A model generated the notes under the pieces. It saw only the letters and a program-made list of their open reading frames with translations, did not search any database and had not been told where the DNA came from. The translations under genes were made by a program, and so were the position numbers. A DNA stretch of 64,000 nucleotides from Ophioderma brevispina. Its lineage: Eukaryota > Echinodermata > Ophiuroidea > Amphilepidida > Ophiodermatidae. Shown one piece after another: positions 1 to 12,460 of the stretch (its first letter is position 1; the number at the start of each line of letters is the position of its first letter). Location: NCBI GenBank assembly GCA_023653785.1, contig JAMKCH010012541.1:25298-89297 (forward strand), in the 5' to 3' direction.

Positions 1-1726
1 TACAATATCCTCTAAATAGCTAGATCAGACATACCAAAAAAAGGTGCAGTTTCAGGTCACTGCATTCCGAGAGCTGACTTCACACCATGCTGGTTGCTAC
101 ATTTGTCGACCACATATTGTTTACTATTTGTAACAACTTCTGCATTTAGGCATACATGTGAAAGAAGGCATATCAGTAAATAATGGCACATTATATAGCC
201 TAGTTAAAACATCTAATAGATCGACAGATGAAATCTGATGAATCACCACCAAAAACAAACCAAAAAGGCCGACAGCTCAGTTTCCAGCATGAATCACATG
301 TATGAGCACTATCTGGCAGGGACTGACTTTTAAGAAGAGTGAGATAGAATGATACCTTCCCTTCAGCTCTACTTAGGCACTTGTAGGATAGGAGAGTGAT
401 TTACAGCTCCCCTTAAGAATCTGATTTATACCTGGTAACCAGGTATAAATGTCTAGAATTGGTAAATACATTGTACCTTAAACAACTCCCCTCAAAACTT
501 CCCTGATATGACCAGGCGAGCTTTTTATTGAGCACCGCCTAATTTTAAAAGTCCGTCCCTGCTACAGTTTTGAATCTCTTGATTTGCCCCTGCTACTATT
601 TGAATCTTTGAATTTTGATCCAATTTCTCAGCGAAATTCCAAAAATCCACAAATATGCAAAACGAGAACCTTTCAATTGATTTTTACATTACTTCAATTC
701 CAAATGGTGCAGATCCAAATTCCCCTTGTACTTGCATTAAGAAAATGGGTGTTGTGGTTCACGCCAGTTAAAATCTCCCTTAAAAAAGAAATCTAAAAAA
801 AAAAAACAAATTCAAGGGAAAAAAAATAGTTTACAGACTTTATAACTGGCCTGCTATCGTAATTGTCCCCATAGAAAAGCATGCTTTGATTTTTCTGTTG
901 TGCACAACAGGAAATATTAAATCATCATCTTATTAAATAATCTTATAATTAAATAACAATGGCGTATTCGACTTGTTCACTTCTTGTGTGATCTAATATG
1001 CATTCCAAATATGAAAACTAATTAGGGGCACTTCTTAAAGGTCCTCAATACGTCTGTTGATTTACAATAAACAAATGCTTGAAGCCAATTTGTGTTCCCA
1101 GTCTCTCCCATTTGTTCTATTTTTGGAACAACATTCAATTCTTTCCACAACCTCAACAAAGTGCTTTTCCCCCAAATACTTGTCTTGTATTACTAATGAC
1201 CAGCTATTGAAATGATCATAACATGTGCTGTAGGCCTATAGATGTGCAATTTATAGCCATTATATCATTTTAGAACCATAGATCATCAGACGACTCAACA
1301 TCGCCTGACATTTATATTACCTTGTTATAATTAGTAATAGTGAAGCTGTGGTTAACCGGGCAATGTGTGGAGGTGGATTTGTTGGCTCCACTCCAAAAGT
1401 TTGCTTTATACCCAAGTATACAATACAGTGCCCAATAACTGCCCATTGACTATTGCTAGCTACTCCTGCTTTTCATATGGAGTGCACATGTGAGATTCTG
1501 CCTGAAAGCATGCTCCAGGACCATAACCAGTTAAATTATCTCACAAGGCAGCAAGCTATTCACTAATTTCTACTTCAATCGCCAACTCTGATGTTCAATT
1601 GCAATCTCTAAAACCCGATCTAAAATAAAATAATAGAATAAAATCGAACCAAACTAAAATGGATTACAAGATGAGTAACGCCACGAAATCTCAAGTTCAT
1701 TGGCAGAAAGTCGCTTTTTTTAATAC
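1..1726. other. AT-rich noncoding stretch
   Basis: No coding region, RNA gene or repeat family was recognised apart from the palindrome at 424-450. Short A runs and scattered stops in all frames are typical of the intergenic sequence here. Confidence 0.5.
424..450. repeat. Perfect 13-bp palindrome
   Basis: The arm ATTTATACCTGGT is followed by one base and then its exact reverse complement. It could form a cruciform or be the core of an excised or solo inverted-repeat element. No partner copy was seen in the window. Confidence 0.85.
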
Positions 1727-2081
1727 TTAAAGACACTATCAGCGATTTGCTAAATCAGCAAATTGAAAAAATCATCAAAAATCAGATTTTTGCATGTATT
1801 TAACAAGTACAGGTATCCTAACATACCCTGCAAATGATAAGACCAGAAGCAACCTAATAAGGACAGAATCGGAGATTTTAGTAATCACTGTCCGTTCGGA
1901 CACTTACAACAACACGTAATTGAATGGAGAATCGTATCTTGGAACACTGCCGTTTTCTTCCTTTTCTGTCAATTCTACAGCTGGAAAAGGTAACTTATGA
2001 GAATTCTACAGACTTATCCTTCACTTTGAAGCTATTCCTGCAAATTTCAAATATTTTTCAAATCACTGATAGTGTCTTTAA
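1727..2081. mobile_element. TTAA-flanked MITE, family A, complete copy
   Basis: TTAA is followed by AGACACTATCAGCGATTTG. The element ends with CAAATCACTGATAGTGTCT followed by TTAA, the inverted complement with one mismatch. It is 355 bp long with no coding capacity. TTAA target sites are typical of the piggyBac superfamily, though the terminal bases are not the canonical CCY, so the class is inferred. Related copies lie at 12461-13554 (interrupted), 18983-19353 and about 43012-43225, plus a 5'-truncated copy within the duplication at 2597. Confidence 0.8.
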
Positions 2082-2576
2082 ATAAATACAGAGTGCACAC
2101 ATAATCATGAATAGCGCCGCTATATAAGGGGTTGAAAATATATGCTCCAGGAGCTTATCGGGCCAATAGCATATTAAGTTGTCTCCAAACCTTAACCCTA
2201 ACCCTGGGAGGAACTGAAGGAGTGAGGGAAGAGGGGAACAAGAAAAGTCGCAAATTCGGGTGGGATTTGAATCCAGGGCCCTAAGGGCCCCAGCCCCATG
2301 ACCCGGGGTAGCACGCTACTGCGGTGTCGCTTTTTCGTTTTCGTGTCGCCAGCGATTTTGTGCCCATATGAGTCTTGGTTTGATGACGTCATCGCTACTT
2401 TCTGGACTTGGTGCATTTTTCTCAATCAACACAGTGAGTTTTGGTGAGATCTAGTTGTGCTAGGGAGTCTTGTAAATCATGCCGACTAGAGGATTTCTCA
2501 CATTTGTGTCTTCATAACACAAAATATTTTGTCTAAAACTGGGATTGGCACAGGAGGGAATGAACTCCCTTTGCCC
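1821..2576 (+). repeat. Direct duplication, copy 1
   Basis: About 756 bp beginning ACATACCCTGCAAATG and ending CTCCCTTTGCCC, repeated almost identically at 2597-3341. It spans most of a family A MITE, its 3' flank and a tRNA-like SINE. It is followed by an A run of about 20 nt, directly after which copy 2 begins. Confidence 0.9.
2205..2335 (-). mobile_element. tRNA-like SINE fragment
   Basis: On the minus strand a pol III B-box-like GGATTCAAATCC (complement of 2263-2274) follows a GCACGC-like element (GCGTGCTACC). The distance and the surrounding GTTCAAATCCCACCC context resemble the TψC arm of a tRNA. Inferred to be a tRNA-derived SINE. It lies inside duplication copy 1. Confidence 0.5.
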
Positions 2577-2596
2577 AAAAAAAAAAAAAAAAAAAA

Positions 2597-3341
2597 CATA
2601 CCCTGCAAATGATAAGACCAGAAGCAACCTAATAAGGACAGAATCGGAGATTTTAGTAATCACTGTCCGTTCGGACACTTACAACAACACGTAATTGAAT
2701 GGAGAATCGTATCTTGGAACACTGCCGTTTTCTTCCTTTTCTGTCAATTCTACAGCTGGAAAAGGTAACTTATGAGAATTCTACAGACTTATCCTTCACT
2801 TTGAAGCTATTCCTGCAAATTTCAAATATTTTTCAAATCACTGATAGTGTCTTTAAATAAATACAGAGTGCACACATAATCATGAATAGCGCCGCTATAT
2901 AAGGGGTTGAAAATATATGCTCCAGGAGCTTATCGGACCAATAGCATATTAAGTTGTCTCCAAACCTTAACCCTGACCCTGGGAGGAACTGAAGGAGTGA
3001 GGGAAGAGGGGAACAAGAAAAGTCGCAAATTCGGGTGGGATTTGAACCCAGGGCCCTAAGGGCCCCAGCCCCATGACCCAGGGTAGCACGCTACTACGGT
3101 GTCGCTGGCCCGGCCAGCGTTTTCGTGCCCATATGAGTCTTGGTTTGATGACGTCATCGCTACTTTCTGGACTTGGTGCATTTTTCTCAATCAACACAGT
3201 GAGTTTTGGTGAGATCTAGTTGTGCTAGGGAGTCTTGTAAATCATGCCGACTAGAGGATTTCTCACATTTGTGTCTTCATAACACAAAATATTTTGTCTA
3301 AAACTGGGATTGGCACAGGAGGGAATGAACTCCCTTTGCCC
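2597..3341 (+). repeat. Direct duplication, copy 2
   Basis: It is nearly identical to 1821-2576. The main differences are in the segment corresponding to 2325-2360 (copy 1 has an extra T/C-rich insert), plus a few substitutions. It lacks the 5' terminus of the MITE because the duplication starts inside it. Such high identity means a very recent event or an assembly artefact. Confidence 0.9.
2980..3110 (-). mobile_element. tRNA-like SINE fragment, second copy
   Basis: Same element as at 2205-2335, carried by the duplication. Its B-box-like sequence is the better match, GGGTTCAAATCC (complement of 3038-3049), closer to the GGTTCRANYCC consensus. Confidence 0.5.
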
Positions 3342-4452
3342 TAGGTATTAACAGGTTGTGGCATATCAGTTGTAATTACGGTATATGCATATTGCAAAAA
3401 AAAAAAAAAATAAAACACTTGGATTTTGAAAGGTGTGACCTAATATGAGCATTTGTAAAAAGATAGGTGTGGCCATGCTTCAGTTAACTTTACATCATTA
3501 TGTTGCACCAGGACAGAATATTTTGTGTTTTAAAATCATGCATAAAAATGAGCAATTATTGGTAATTGAAGCTCTTATTTTTTCCTTAAATCGAAACCCA
3601 TGTAGAGCTCTGCTATACATTTTACAGGTAAGGGAGTGGGCAAGCTAGGCAGGATCGACCCTATAGTCTTTGCCTGCTTTTTGGTAGAGATTGGTATTTT
3701 TACTGCAGGGTTATTCAAGGATCAACCTTTGCTGGGAATCCCATTAAAACCTTCCTTCACCAAATTGAAACTTGGTTCATGAACCCTGATAAGAATTCAT
3801 TTTAGGAATTGATGAATTGATACTATAAAAGGTTGGTAAAATTCCATTTAACCTTTTAAAACATAATACCATACTGTTATCTCTGTTCACTTTGAACAAA
3901 GAGGATATGGCTGCAATGTGATAGGGCAGTGATGATCAGAAAGATAGGAGAAAACTTTAAAGGAAAACAAAACTAATCCATGAACATGAAGTCCCATAGT
4001 ACACTGCTTTTCATGGAGGCTCTGCCCAGGCCATAGAAATATTTGTCTTTCTGAGAATGCAGAGCAATTCATAGCTTATGTATCAGAAATTTTCTGCATG
4101 TAAGGGCAGTTTGTTCAACAGGATAAAGGGCTTTTAAAGCTTTTTGTGCGCTACAAAAATAGCCGTAGGATGGTTGATCGGTTGGACACCAATTTGCGGA
4201 TTGATTAAAGCAAAATAAATGACAAATGCCAGAATTTTTGTGACAACTTGCATTTTCAAGTCATATCAATTGTTTTCTGCCTCCTACCTTGGCTGTGCAA
4301 TAGACATAGTGGAAATATATTTTTGAGTGCATCAGTAGACTTGTTTTTTACAAAGGGCATTTTGTGATCCATAGCCTCACCATTTATCTGAACCATTGGT
4401 CATAGTATGTAGTACTAGTGTGTGTGCCAATCTTACATGCAGATTTGATCTA
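3342..4452. other. Noncoding stretch
   Basis: Contains an A run near 3396-3410 and no recognisable gene or repeat copy. The short open frames here show no domain-like sequence. Confidence 0.5.
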
Positions 4453-4745
4453 GTCTCAGACCCAGAGAGTGTTTTTGAATCAATCCCACAATGCATTGCA
4501 ATGTGCCTATAATGTACTGTACTAAACACATGTCAGTACTTGGGGATAAAAAGTGTTCAAGAAGTTTAAAACCACAAGATATTTTTGCATGCAAAAATTC
4601 CCTAAGTACTACTAGCACCTTGGTGGCTAAAATGAGTGTAAAAGTCCAGGTTTTTATGTGTTAAGAATAGGATTTTTGTGTGCTCACATGACCCTTATTT
4701 AGTGAAATTTCCCAAAACTGGTGTATTGTGAGATGGACAAAATAC
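4453..4745. repeat. Dispersed repeat family D, copy 1
   Basis: Shares an alignable stretch with 36180-36455, including CAATGCATTGCAATGTGC, GGGATAAAAAGTGTTCAA, GGCTAAAATGAGTGTAAA and AATAGGATTTTTG in the same order. The copies are clearly diverged by substitutions and short indels. It has no coding potential and no terminal repeats were seen. Confidence 0.75.
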
Positions 4746-6214
4746 AACCTCTGATCTAGTAGAATTTCAATATTCAAATTTTCTGTCTGAAAATGAACTG
4801 TGGAACACAATTCAAACATTTGCTCATCAAAATACACCATCAGAGTCCACTGAAACGTTGGGAATAACTTTTTTTTTTGTAATTCAAGGATAAAGAATAA
4901 ATGAAGAATAATTTGCTTAGACCACAGCATGCCTCTTCAAGAATACATGAAAAGAATAAATATTTGCCCCTCTGATTTCAATCCTCTTGTCTTAACCCTT
5001 GTCTTACCAATCCCCGCATCCCCTAGTGACCTTTCCTCCAGTGTGCTAAAATGCCAAAATCTTTTTAAATTGTAGGTAATCATTTTTCTCATCCTTTCTG
5101 CTCATTTTAGCAAAATTAAAATGTGAAGGTAGCACCTGTGTGGAACTTTGCTCTGGTGCGCTATTAATTAAATGCCAAAAGTTTGCTTAAAAAGTTTCTA
5201 GGTAATCATTTTTCTCATCCTGTCTGGTCATTTAGTCAAAAGGTGAAGGTATGGTACCTTCACCTGGGTTATGCAGTCTTAGGGTTAGGGAGTTGCCTCC
5301 AAAGAATAATTTATGGTACATTTTTTAAAATCCACAGTAAGGCTTTAAAAAACTCTGTTCATGTAAGACTAGTAAATAGCCATCATTTAGAGCTGAAAAC
5401 CACAAAATTGGATTTTTGCCTATTTTCTGTGTTTTACCGACTCACAGACTTTGTCACTGTGACGCCTACTACCGCCTAGTTGTGCAAGCCTCACCATCAC
5501 CGCCTTTCCCTTTTACTGTTAATAATAGAGTAAAATACCAAATGATAAAATGGTAAATAATAATATAAGTCTGAGCAAACACTGCTGTACTTGTAAGTTT
5601 AATAGCCTTCTGTGATAACAAATTGTAAAAGATTTATAAATTTGTTCCTAGTTTATTTTAATTTACTGCTTACTTGGCAACAGGCATATAATTACTCAAA
5701 AGAGAGAAAATGTGGTATGTGCCAGCGATAAGTAGTGTGTTCCCAGAAAATGTTATTACAGAGATGACATCTGGAAATGTGCCAGTGAAGTTGACGTTGC
5801 TCCATAAATGCTCTGAATAATTGAATAACACTAGTACTCTGGCAAAATACACCAAAATAGCTTTTCCCTGCTTCATACACACATGCCCTTAATTGCATAT
5901 TTTCAAAATCCCAGTAGCAAATGCTTCTCAAAGATAATTAAAGGAAATATGTCAAGATTTGTCAAGCTCAGTTGACTTACATCATAACATATAAGTACAT
6001 ACATCACAAATTCCGAAAAAAACATATACATTTGATGTAAAATTACAAAATAGAGGCATTTAATTTTGCGTTTTGAAACGAAGAAAACGGCAGATTTTTC
6101 GCCAAGGCTTCATTGATCAAAAGCACCCAATTTTGCTCTCCTCGTGAAGTCAAAAGTGATGACCAAAACATCGTGTTGAATCAAATTGTATTGCTGACAC
6201 GTAATATTGATGGA
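4746..6214. other. AT-rich noncoding stretch
   Basis: No gene or repeat family recognised. A short imperfect direct repeat occurs near 5070-5110 and 5185-5225 (both contain GGTAATCATTTTTCTCATCC). Confidence 0.5.
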
Positions 6215-7013
6215 TTAACCCTCGTCTACCTGAGCCATTTTTGTAACAAATGCCATGGGGGGGTGGGGTTACCACCCCCCCTGTAATTTTTGTTACTGAA
6301 CACCCGATTCCAGTAAATTTGGTACCAAACGCTAGCTTAGAGTTTCTTCTTTCTCTTGGTACCAAAATAAAGTACTAACATCCCCATATGACGTCACCAG
6401 ACGTCATATGTTGAGGAAAGTACGAAAATACTGAATATACGGTGGAAAATTGTATTTCGCAATTTTATCGACTCAAAACCTTATTATAGAACTTAACATG
6501 ATGTCCATATGTAAAAACGAGTCATGTCCCATCAAGTAGAGTCAAAAACCGCATGAAAATTGCATATTCCGAAGCCTTTTGGCGAAAAATTGAATTTTTT
6601 CAACTGTGTGTGTCTATGGAAATGGCGTTTGCTGACATGCAAACATTATGACATCATTATGAAGTAATGCTAGGGCAGTTGTTGGTACTTATTTTGAACT
6701 CAATGGAAAGAGGAGGACCATAGCTATCTATGGTACCAAAATCAAGTTTCTGTGATGTTCCTGTGCGGTGTTAGGCATGTTGGTACTTCTTTCCGGAGGG
6801 GGGTGGGTTACACCCCCCCCCCCCCCCATCGATCACTTTGGGACACCCGGTATGTAACTTATACCCCGGTTTTTGGATTAAAAGGAGTGGAACAGAAAAT
6901 TGACAATTACATTAAATAATTTGGCACCAAAAAAGGGGGTTTTAGCAAAACGGGGAAAAAACCTGAAGGGGGGTTGGTAACCACCCCCCCCCCCTTCGGT
7001 AGACGAGGGTTAA
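6215..7013. mobile_element. TTAA-ended inverted-repeat DNA element, family E
   Basis: Begins TTAACCCTCGTCTACC and ends GGTAGACGAGGGTTAA, exact inverted complements that include TTAA. It is 799 bp long, with internal C-rich and G-rich runs (GGTTACCACCCCCC and the like) repeated near both ends. It has no plausible protein. A 5'-truncated relative is at about 15830-16005. TTAA ends again suggest piggyBac-type insertion, inferred only from the target site. Confidence 0.75.
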
Positions 7014-7116
7014 TGAAAGTAATAATAAAAATTTGAAATAAGTTACAGGAATGAAGTCATATTTTGTTTCATTTCGTTGTGTTTTATTTTTTGTTTTTTT
7101 TTTTTATTATTATTGA

Positions 7117-7119
<3 letters not shown>

Positions 7120-7158
<39 letters not shown>
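7120..7158 (+). repeat. Poly(A) run, 39 nt
   Basis: An uninterrupted A run preceded by T-rich sequence (7090-7106). It could be the tail of a retroposed sequence, but no source element was recognised. Confidence 0.9.
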
Positions 7159-7162
<4 letters not shown>

Positions 7163-8036
7163 CAACGATAAAAGTTCACAGGGGGGTAGGACACGACCTG
7201 CTCGAATTTGGGCTTGGGATTTCCTAAACGGTAATTTGTGGAAGCTGCTACGTGCATTTACTAGGGTAGCCTGTGTCTCAGTTCCTTACAAATATCCTCT
7301 TAAACCCTAGTTCAATACATCTTAGTAAAATCATGATAAATAAAGGATAAATTCTTGACTTCAAAATCCGTCGGGGTTAGTGGATTAACCCCGCTGCAAA
7401 ATAGTGTTAATTTCCAATAACGGTCAGTTAGATTTAAATATTCGTGACCGGGACTAGAATTTAGGCAAGTTGAGTGTAACCGCGATAGAGTAATAGCGGC
7501 CCTCCTACCGTAGTACGGTCCCTGAACGGACTAGCACTCGAGTCGCGACGGATGTGATGCCGATTTGATTCAGGCTGTTGCGTTAGGATGGCATGTCTAA
7601 CCCCCTGGCATTTCACTCGAATAGGAAAGTGGTAACACTGCGATATTATGGTCACAACGATGTAAATTATGGATGGTCATCACTTTGACGTCACCATTTC
7701 CTGTGATGTGGATTGTCGGAATCGTTTTCTAGTCAGCTATTGGGCGGAAAATTAAAAGGGCAAAATACTCAACAAAGGGACAATTTTCAAACTTATTTTG
7801 ATTTATATCTATCCTATGTCCCCCTAGCTTTCCTCCATACCAATGTTCCAAATATTCAGAATCATGACCTATTTCCTTTAAACAAAAGATATTTAAATTA
7901 ATTGAGATATGATCAGTAAAAAATTGCCCAATGCATGTAGGACAGGTGTCTGAGAAGAGGAGTGTTAAGATTGGAAATTTATCCAAGTGCCATGCCAACC
8001 AAGGATACCATTCAATTTACATTAGTCTGTAATTTC
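7159..8036. other. Noncoding stretch
   Basis: Mixed-composition sequence with CG-containing words around 7440-7580 and no long frame. Nothing recognised. Confidence 0.45.
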
Positions 8037-8395
8037 TTAAAGGTGCAAAGAGAGCTTTCACATAAGGGTGTCCCTAAAAAATCAAAAGAACTGAGTTTGC
8101 CCTGAGTAAAGCTTTCCATAAAAAATATCCCCATCTGAAAGGATTAAGTCACTGAGGAATGTTCTTTGGTACAAAATGTGAAATTTCTAATTTCGTATAT
8201 AATAGGAGCAAATATGAAATTCAGCCTATGTTTTATATTGAAATATAAGCAAATCAAAATCATCTTTTTTGTCTCTTTTAAGATATTTCTGTAGCAAAAT
8301 ACAAGGGAAGGACTCATATTGAGTGTCTAATCTATACAGGAAATTAATTATGACACAACATTTGGGTGGCCTCAAAATCTCTCATTGCACCTTAA
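8037..8395. mobile_element. TTAA-flanked MITE, family B, complete copy
   Basis: TTAA then AGGTGCAAAGAGAG at the left. At the right AAATCTCTCATTGCACC then TTAA, the inverted complement allowing one indel. About 359 bp. Internal words GTGTCCCTAAAAAAT, ATATCCCCATCTGAAAGG and GCCTATGTTTTATATTG recur in copies at 23910 and 40597. Noncoding. Confidence 0.8.
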
Positions 8396-10577
8396 AGCTT
8401 GAGGAGTCAGGGCCAGGACTAGCACAGGGTGCAAAATGGCTACTCGCAGATCTTACAGTTACTGGTAGCAGTACAAAAGATGCAGGCTCGTATTCCAAAA
8501 TGGTGTTTAACAACTGTTTAGTTAGAGGTGCTTGTTCCGATTTATGTCTTTTGTGTTCTCTACTTGATATGAGAGCCTGGCACTTGTGCATACACCCCAT
8601 CAAGTACCGTGGGAAACAAACTTGCATTTTTATGGTAGAAGCAATTATGCATATTGCAAAGGCCTATTCAATAATGTGCGAATATTGATGGTTAACCATT
8701 AAAACGGCATTTTTTTGTTTATTTCTTGGGAATAAAATGGATTGGAGGGCTCAAATTTCAGGACGACAATGAGAAAAATACGGCCTTTCATCTGATATCA
8801 AAATTGATACTACTTCCGGGTTAATGGGGGTGTCCCTAAGATGATCAGAACATGCACCTTTAAATGAACATTTATCTCTGTAATAGTGAGGTAGATGGGG
8901 GAATAATTTTTTAACTATGGTAAAAACATCAAATTTGTCATATACCAAATTAAGTTTTTTTAACGTTCTGGACTAACAAACAAACATATCTGCATTAGGC
9001 CCTACTTTAAAAAAATATTACACGCAGGGTCATAAGACAATGACAGTTAAGCAATAAAATTAGAATTCCACAAAAACCTTAAAATTAGGGGCAAGACATT
9101 AATTTTCAAATTCGGAAAAAAAGGGATCGCAAATTAACAAGGCCTCGTTTCCACAAAATATGTGCAATGATAAAGATGCCCCACAACCTCCAGGGGTCCT
9201 AGTGAAAAGGTCAAACAAGTAGTATTTTAAAAAAGTTTTGGCCTGGGCAAGAAAGCAAAATTGGGCCTTTTGTTTGCTTTTCTGTTCATTTCCTCCTCTC
9301 CTGACCCCTGACCTGTGACCCTGATCTTTATCAGAGTTATTTTTTGATGAGTTATTGATGGAGTTCATGTATTAATGTTTTTAGAGTTAGTGAGTTAATG
9401 TTTTTTTTTGTGAGTGATGGATGGTGAGTTTCATCAACGCTTATTTTTATAGGTTTTTTGTTTGATAATTGAAGCCGAGTGCATTGCCTATTATATTTTA
9501 ATAAGAACTACATTTTGCAATGCTGAAAATGCAACCCAGTAACTTCACCAGGAGGACAAACTTCATTACCTGGCGATAAAAAAATGTTTGGTATCCCCTA
9601 CCAATCCTTTTTGAGGCCTGCTCTTCAATTTCTTTTATTTGTTACATTGTCATTCATAACTTTATTATTAAAGTATCTCATACACCTTGGCTAATGCGTA
9701 TTCAGAAAGTCCTTTTAAACCATGTTCTGTGATCATTAGAGGGGCCTTCCAGACAGAAGTAAGGAAATGAAAAGGCCACCTTTTACAAGTCCTATTGCAT
9801 GTTCCACTATATGCTCTCTATTTTCACCTCTTCGGATAAAAATAAAAGCCCACCTTCCCTCCCCTTTTCTTTAAAACCCACTGCTAAACATGTTTTCTTT
9901 TTAACTCGGCCTTATCAAAAGCATTTCATTTCTCATTTAGTAGAACTGACATCAATTGCAATAAGATGAGAGCTTGCTACAGTAACATTTAACATACACA
10001 TGTAGAAAATATCAGGGACATCAATTTGCCAGTAGGCAGGTTTAATTTAAGGAGAACCTATGTGAGCTTGAGCACATAGTAAATATCACTGAGCCCTTGA
10101 CTGTATGCCAGGGTGTACTTATGTCTAGACTGCTGTAGGCTCTCAATAGCTTGTAACAGTTACATTTTGCAACTGTAATTGATTCACGTCTGTCTGCTTA
10201 GCCTTAAGTTACATAAGTAGCTGGTGTGAGGATTGAGACATTCTTGGCAAAACATCAAAATGTGAGTGTTATACCTTCAGTTTGTAGCCGACTTGACTGG
10301 TCAAAGGTGAAACACATTACAATTTTGTATTTTAGTTATTATTAGACTTCTCTTTTGTTTAATTTCCACAATTAGCACGGTATTTCGTGTTCGTAGAGCC
10401 ACTTTAGAATAAGAACCGTTGCCAGGAAACTGGCTCACGCTACTTGGTTCTGAGTCATGATCACATTGATCAAACAGAAAGCAATGGCAAGTCATAATTC
10501 GGAACAGGTTGCCGAGTCAAGGCCTGAGCAGTAACCAATGGATTAATAACGTGCACGACATCCGGCGGAATGTTTTT
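8396..10577. other. Noncoding stretch
   Basis: No recognisable gene. A sequence GCACCTTTAAATG at 8856-8868 resembles a lone family B terminus. Otherwise nothing is seen. Confidence 0.45.
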
Positions 10578-11240
10578 ATCCCCTGGCTTGAAAAGCAGAA
10601 GGGGGGATTATGATATCAGTCACGGCGGCGGCGTGGCGTCCAACACAATCTTGTGAAACGCGATAACATGAGACCCATAAGGGTTATATTGATGTAACTT
10701 GGTGGGGGGATAAGCGCCATGCCCTTCATCTGATTTAGATTATGGGCATGGCCATTATGCAATTAGGTAACACTAATTTGCATAATAATGAGTTTAATTT
10801 GGGGGTATTTCCCAACACATCTGTGAACGCGTTAACATGAGACCCTAAGGGTTATGGTGATTTGTAACCTTGGTCGGTGGGATCGGACTGCCATGCCAAT
10901 CATCTGATTAGATTATGAGCGGGGCATATGCTAATAGTTACCTAATTGAATACTTAATTAGTTTAATTTGGTGTATGTATTTTTCCCTAAAAGCTTGTGA
11001 ACAAACGATCTGAAGATCCATTAAGTCGATTTTGATTTAAACTTGGTGGAGGGGTTGGGGAATCATGTACTCTCGTGCTGATTCGTTTGTGGCGCATTGA
11101 TATGCTAATTAATAAAGCTAATTTGCATATTTAGGGGCGAAATTGGGGTATTTTCACCCAAAAAATTTGTGAACAAACTATCTGAGATCCATAAGTCTGT
11201 TTTGATGAAACTTGATGGAGGGGTGGGAGGGAATCAGTAC
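10578..11240 (+). mobile_element. Hairpin plus ~170-bp tandem repeats (family H, locus 1)
   Basis: Starts with an imperfect hairpin (ATCCCCT ... AGGGGGGAT, 10578-10607) preceded by a T run. Then come diverged tandem units that begin near TTGTGAAC and continue through GAGACC(C)ATAAG, a TGATxTAACTTGGTxG motif, and TAATTTGCATA, ending in a (G)GGGTATTT motif. Unit starts lie near 10653, 10822, 10990 and 11167. The same motifs (GATGTAACTTGGTG, ATGCAAAT) are at 47640-48110. Both loci run directly into a G-rich minisatellite. Likely a nonautonomous, possibly Helitron-like, element. Confidence 0.6.
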
Positions 11241-11244
11241 TCTC

Positions 11245-12200
11245 GCGTGAGTAGGTTAAGGGTGGTGGTACGGGTTACGGGGGGTTTGTACAGCTTTTAA
11301 GGGGGTTTGTGGGGTTTCAGGGGAATCGTGGGGGTTTAAGGTGGGTTGTATGGGTTTTAAAGGGGTGTTTCGGGTGTAAGGGGATTGTGGATTCTTAAGG
11401 GGGATTGTTGGGTTTAAGGTGGGTTGTCCGGGTTTTTTGGTTTTTTTTTTTGTAAGGGGTTGTCGGCGTTTTTTTTAAAGGGTGTCCGGGTTTAAGGGGG
11501 GGGGGGTGTTGGGGCCTTAGGGGGCTTGTTGTGGTTTAAGTTGGGTTGCACGAGTTTAAGGGGGGTTGTCCAGATTTAAGGGGGGTTGTCCGGGTTTAAG
11601 GGGGGTGGTGTTGTCAAGTTAAGGGGGGTTGTGGGTTTAAGGGGGATGGTGGGGTTAGGGGGTTGTCTTGGTTGAAAGGGGGGTTGGTCCGGGTTTTTTA
11701 AGGGGGGGTTGTATGGACTTAAGGGGGATTGTGGGGTTAAGGTGGGTTGTCCGGGTTTATATTTTTTAAAGGGGTTGGTCCGGTTTGTTTAAGGGGGGGT
11801 TGTCTGGGCTTAAGGGGCTTTTGTGAGTTTTTAGGTGGTGTTGCACAAGGTTAAGGGGGGTGTCCAGGTTTAAGGGGGTTATGTGCTGGTTTAGGGGGGT
11901 TGTCAGCTTTAAGGGGGGTTGTTGGGTTTAAGGAGGGATTTGTTGGGTTTAAGGTGGGTTGTATGGGTTTAAAGGGTTTGTCCGGGTTTTGTTGTTTTAA
12001 GGTGGGTGTCAGGGTTTTTGTTAAGGGGTGTAGGGGGTTTAGGGGGGGTGTCGGGGTTTAAAGGGGGCTTGTTGTGGTTTAAGGTGGTGTCCACGAGTTT
12101 AAGGGGGGTTGACAAGGTTTAAGGGGGAGTTGCCCAGGTTTAAGGGGGGTGTTGGGGTTTAAGGGGATTTTTGGGTTTTAAGGGAGGTATTTGCAGCCTG
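11245..12200 (+). repeat. Degenerate G-rich minisatellite
   Basis: Dozens of imperfect units around GGGTTTAAGGGGGGTTGTCC, unit length roughly 18-24 bp. It is strongly G-rich and C-poor on this strand. Runs of four to nine G spaced by short T/A loops make G-quadruplexes likely. Length noise between units could be biological or due to sequencing of homopolymers. Confidence 0.9.
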
Positions 12201-12460
12201 GATTATTTAAAAAATTGTAAAAACCGCTCCCGCCAGGGGGATTTGCGGTTCAAGAACTGGACGACAGTAGTTTTGAAATGTCATAATTTTTTAGGGGGGC
12301 TGATATTTTTTAAATTCTTTGTGCAGTACCATTTATTCACATACATAAGTCCTGTAGTAGGCTACTCATCCACCTCCCATGGATGCCCCCTGTGAAGGAC
12401 ACAATATGCACTGTGTAATTCGTGTTGAAAAAAGGATGATTTATTTGCAGAGAAATTGAA

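Noticed and set aside
2188..2206. CCTTAACCCTAACCC as telomeric sequence
   Set aside because: Only about two repeat units, present in the middle of a duplicated SINE-containing segment.
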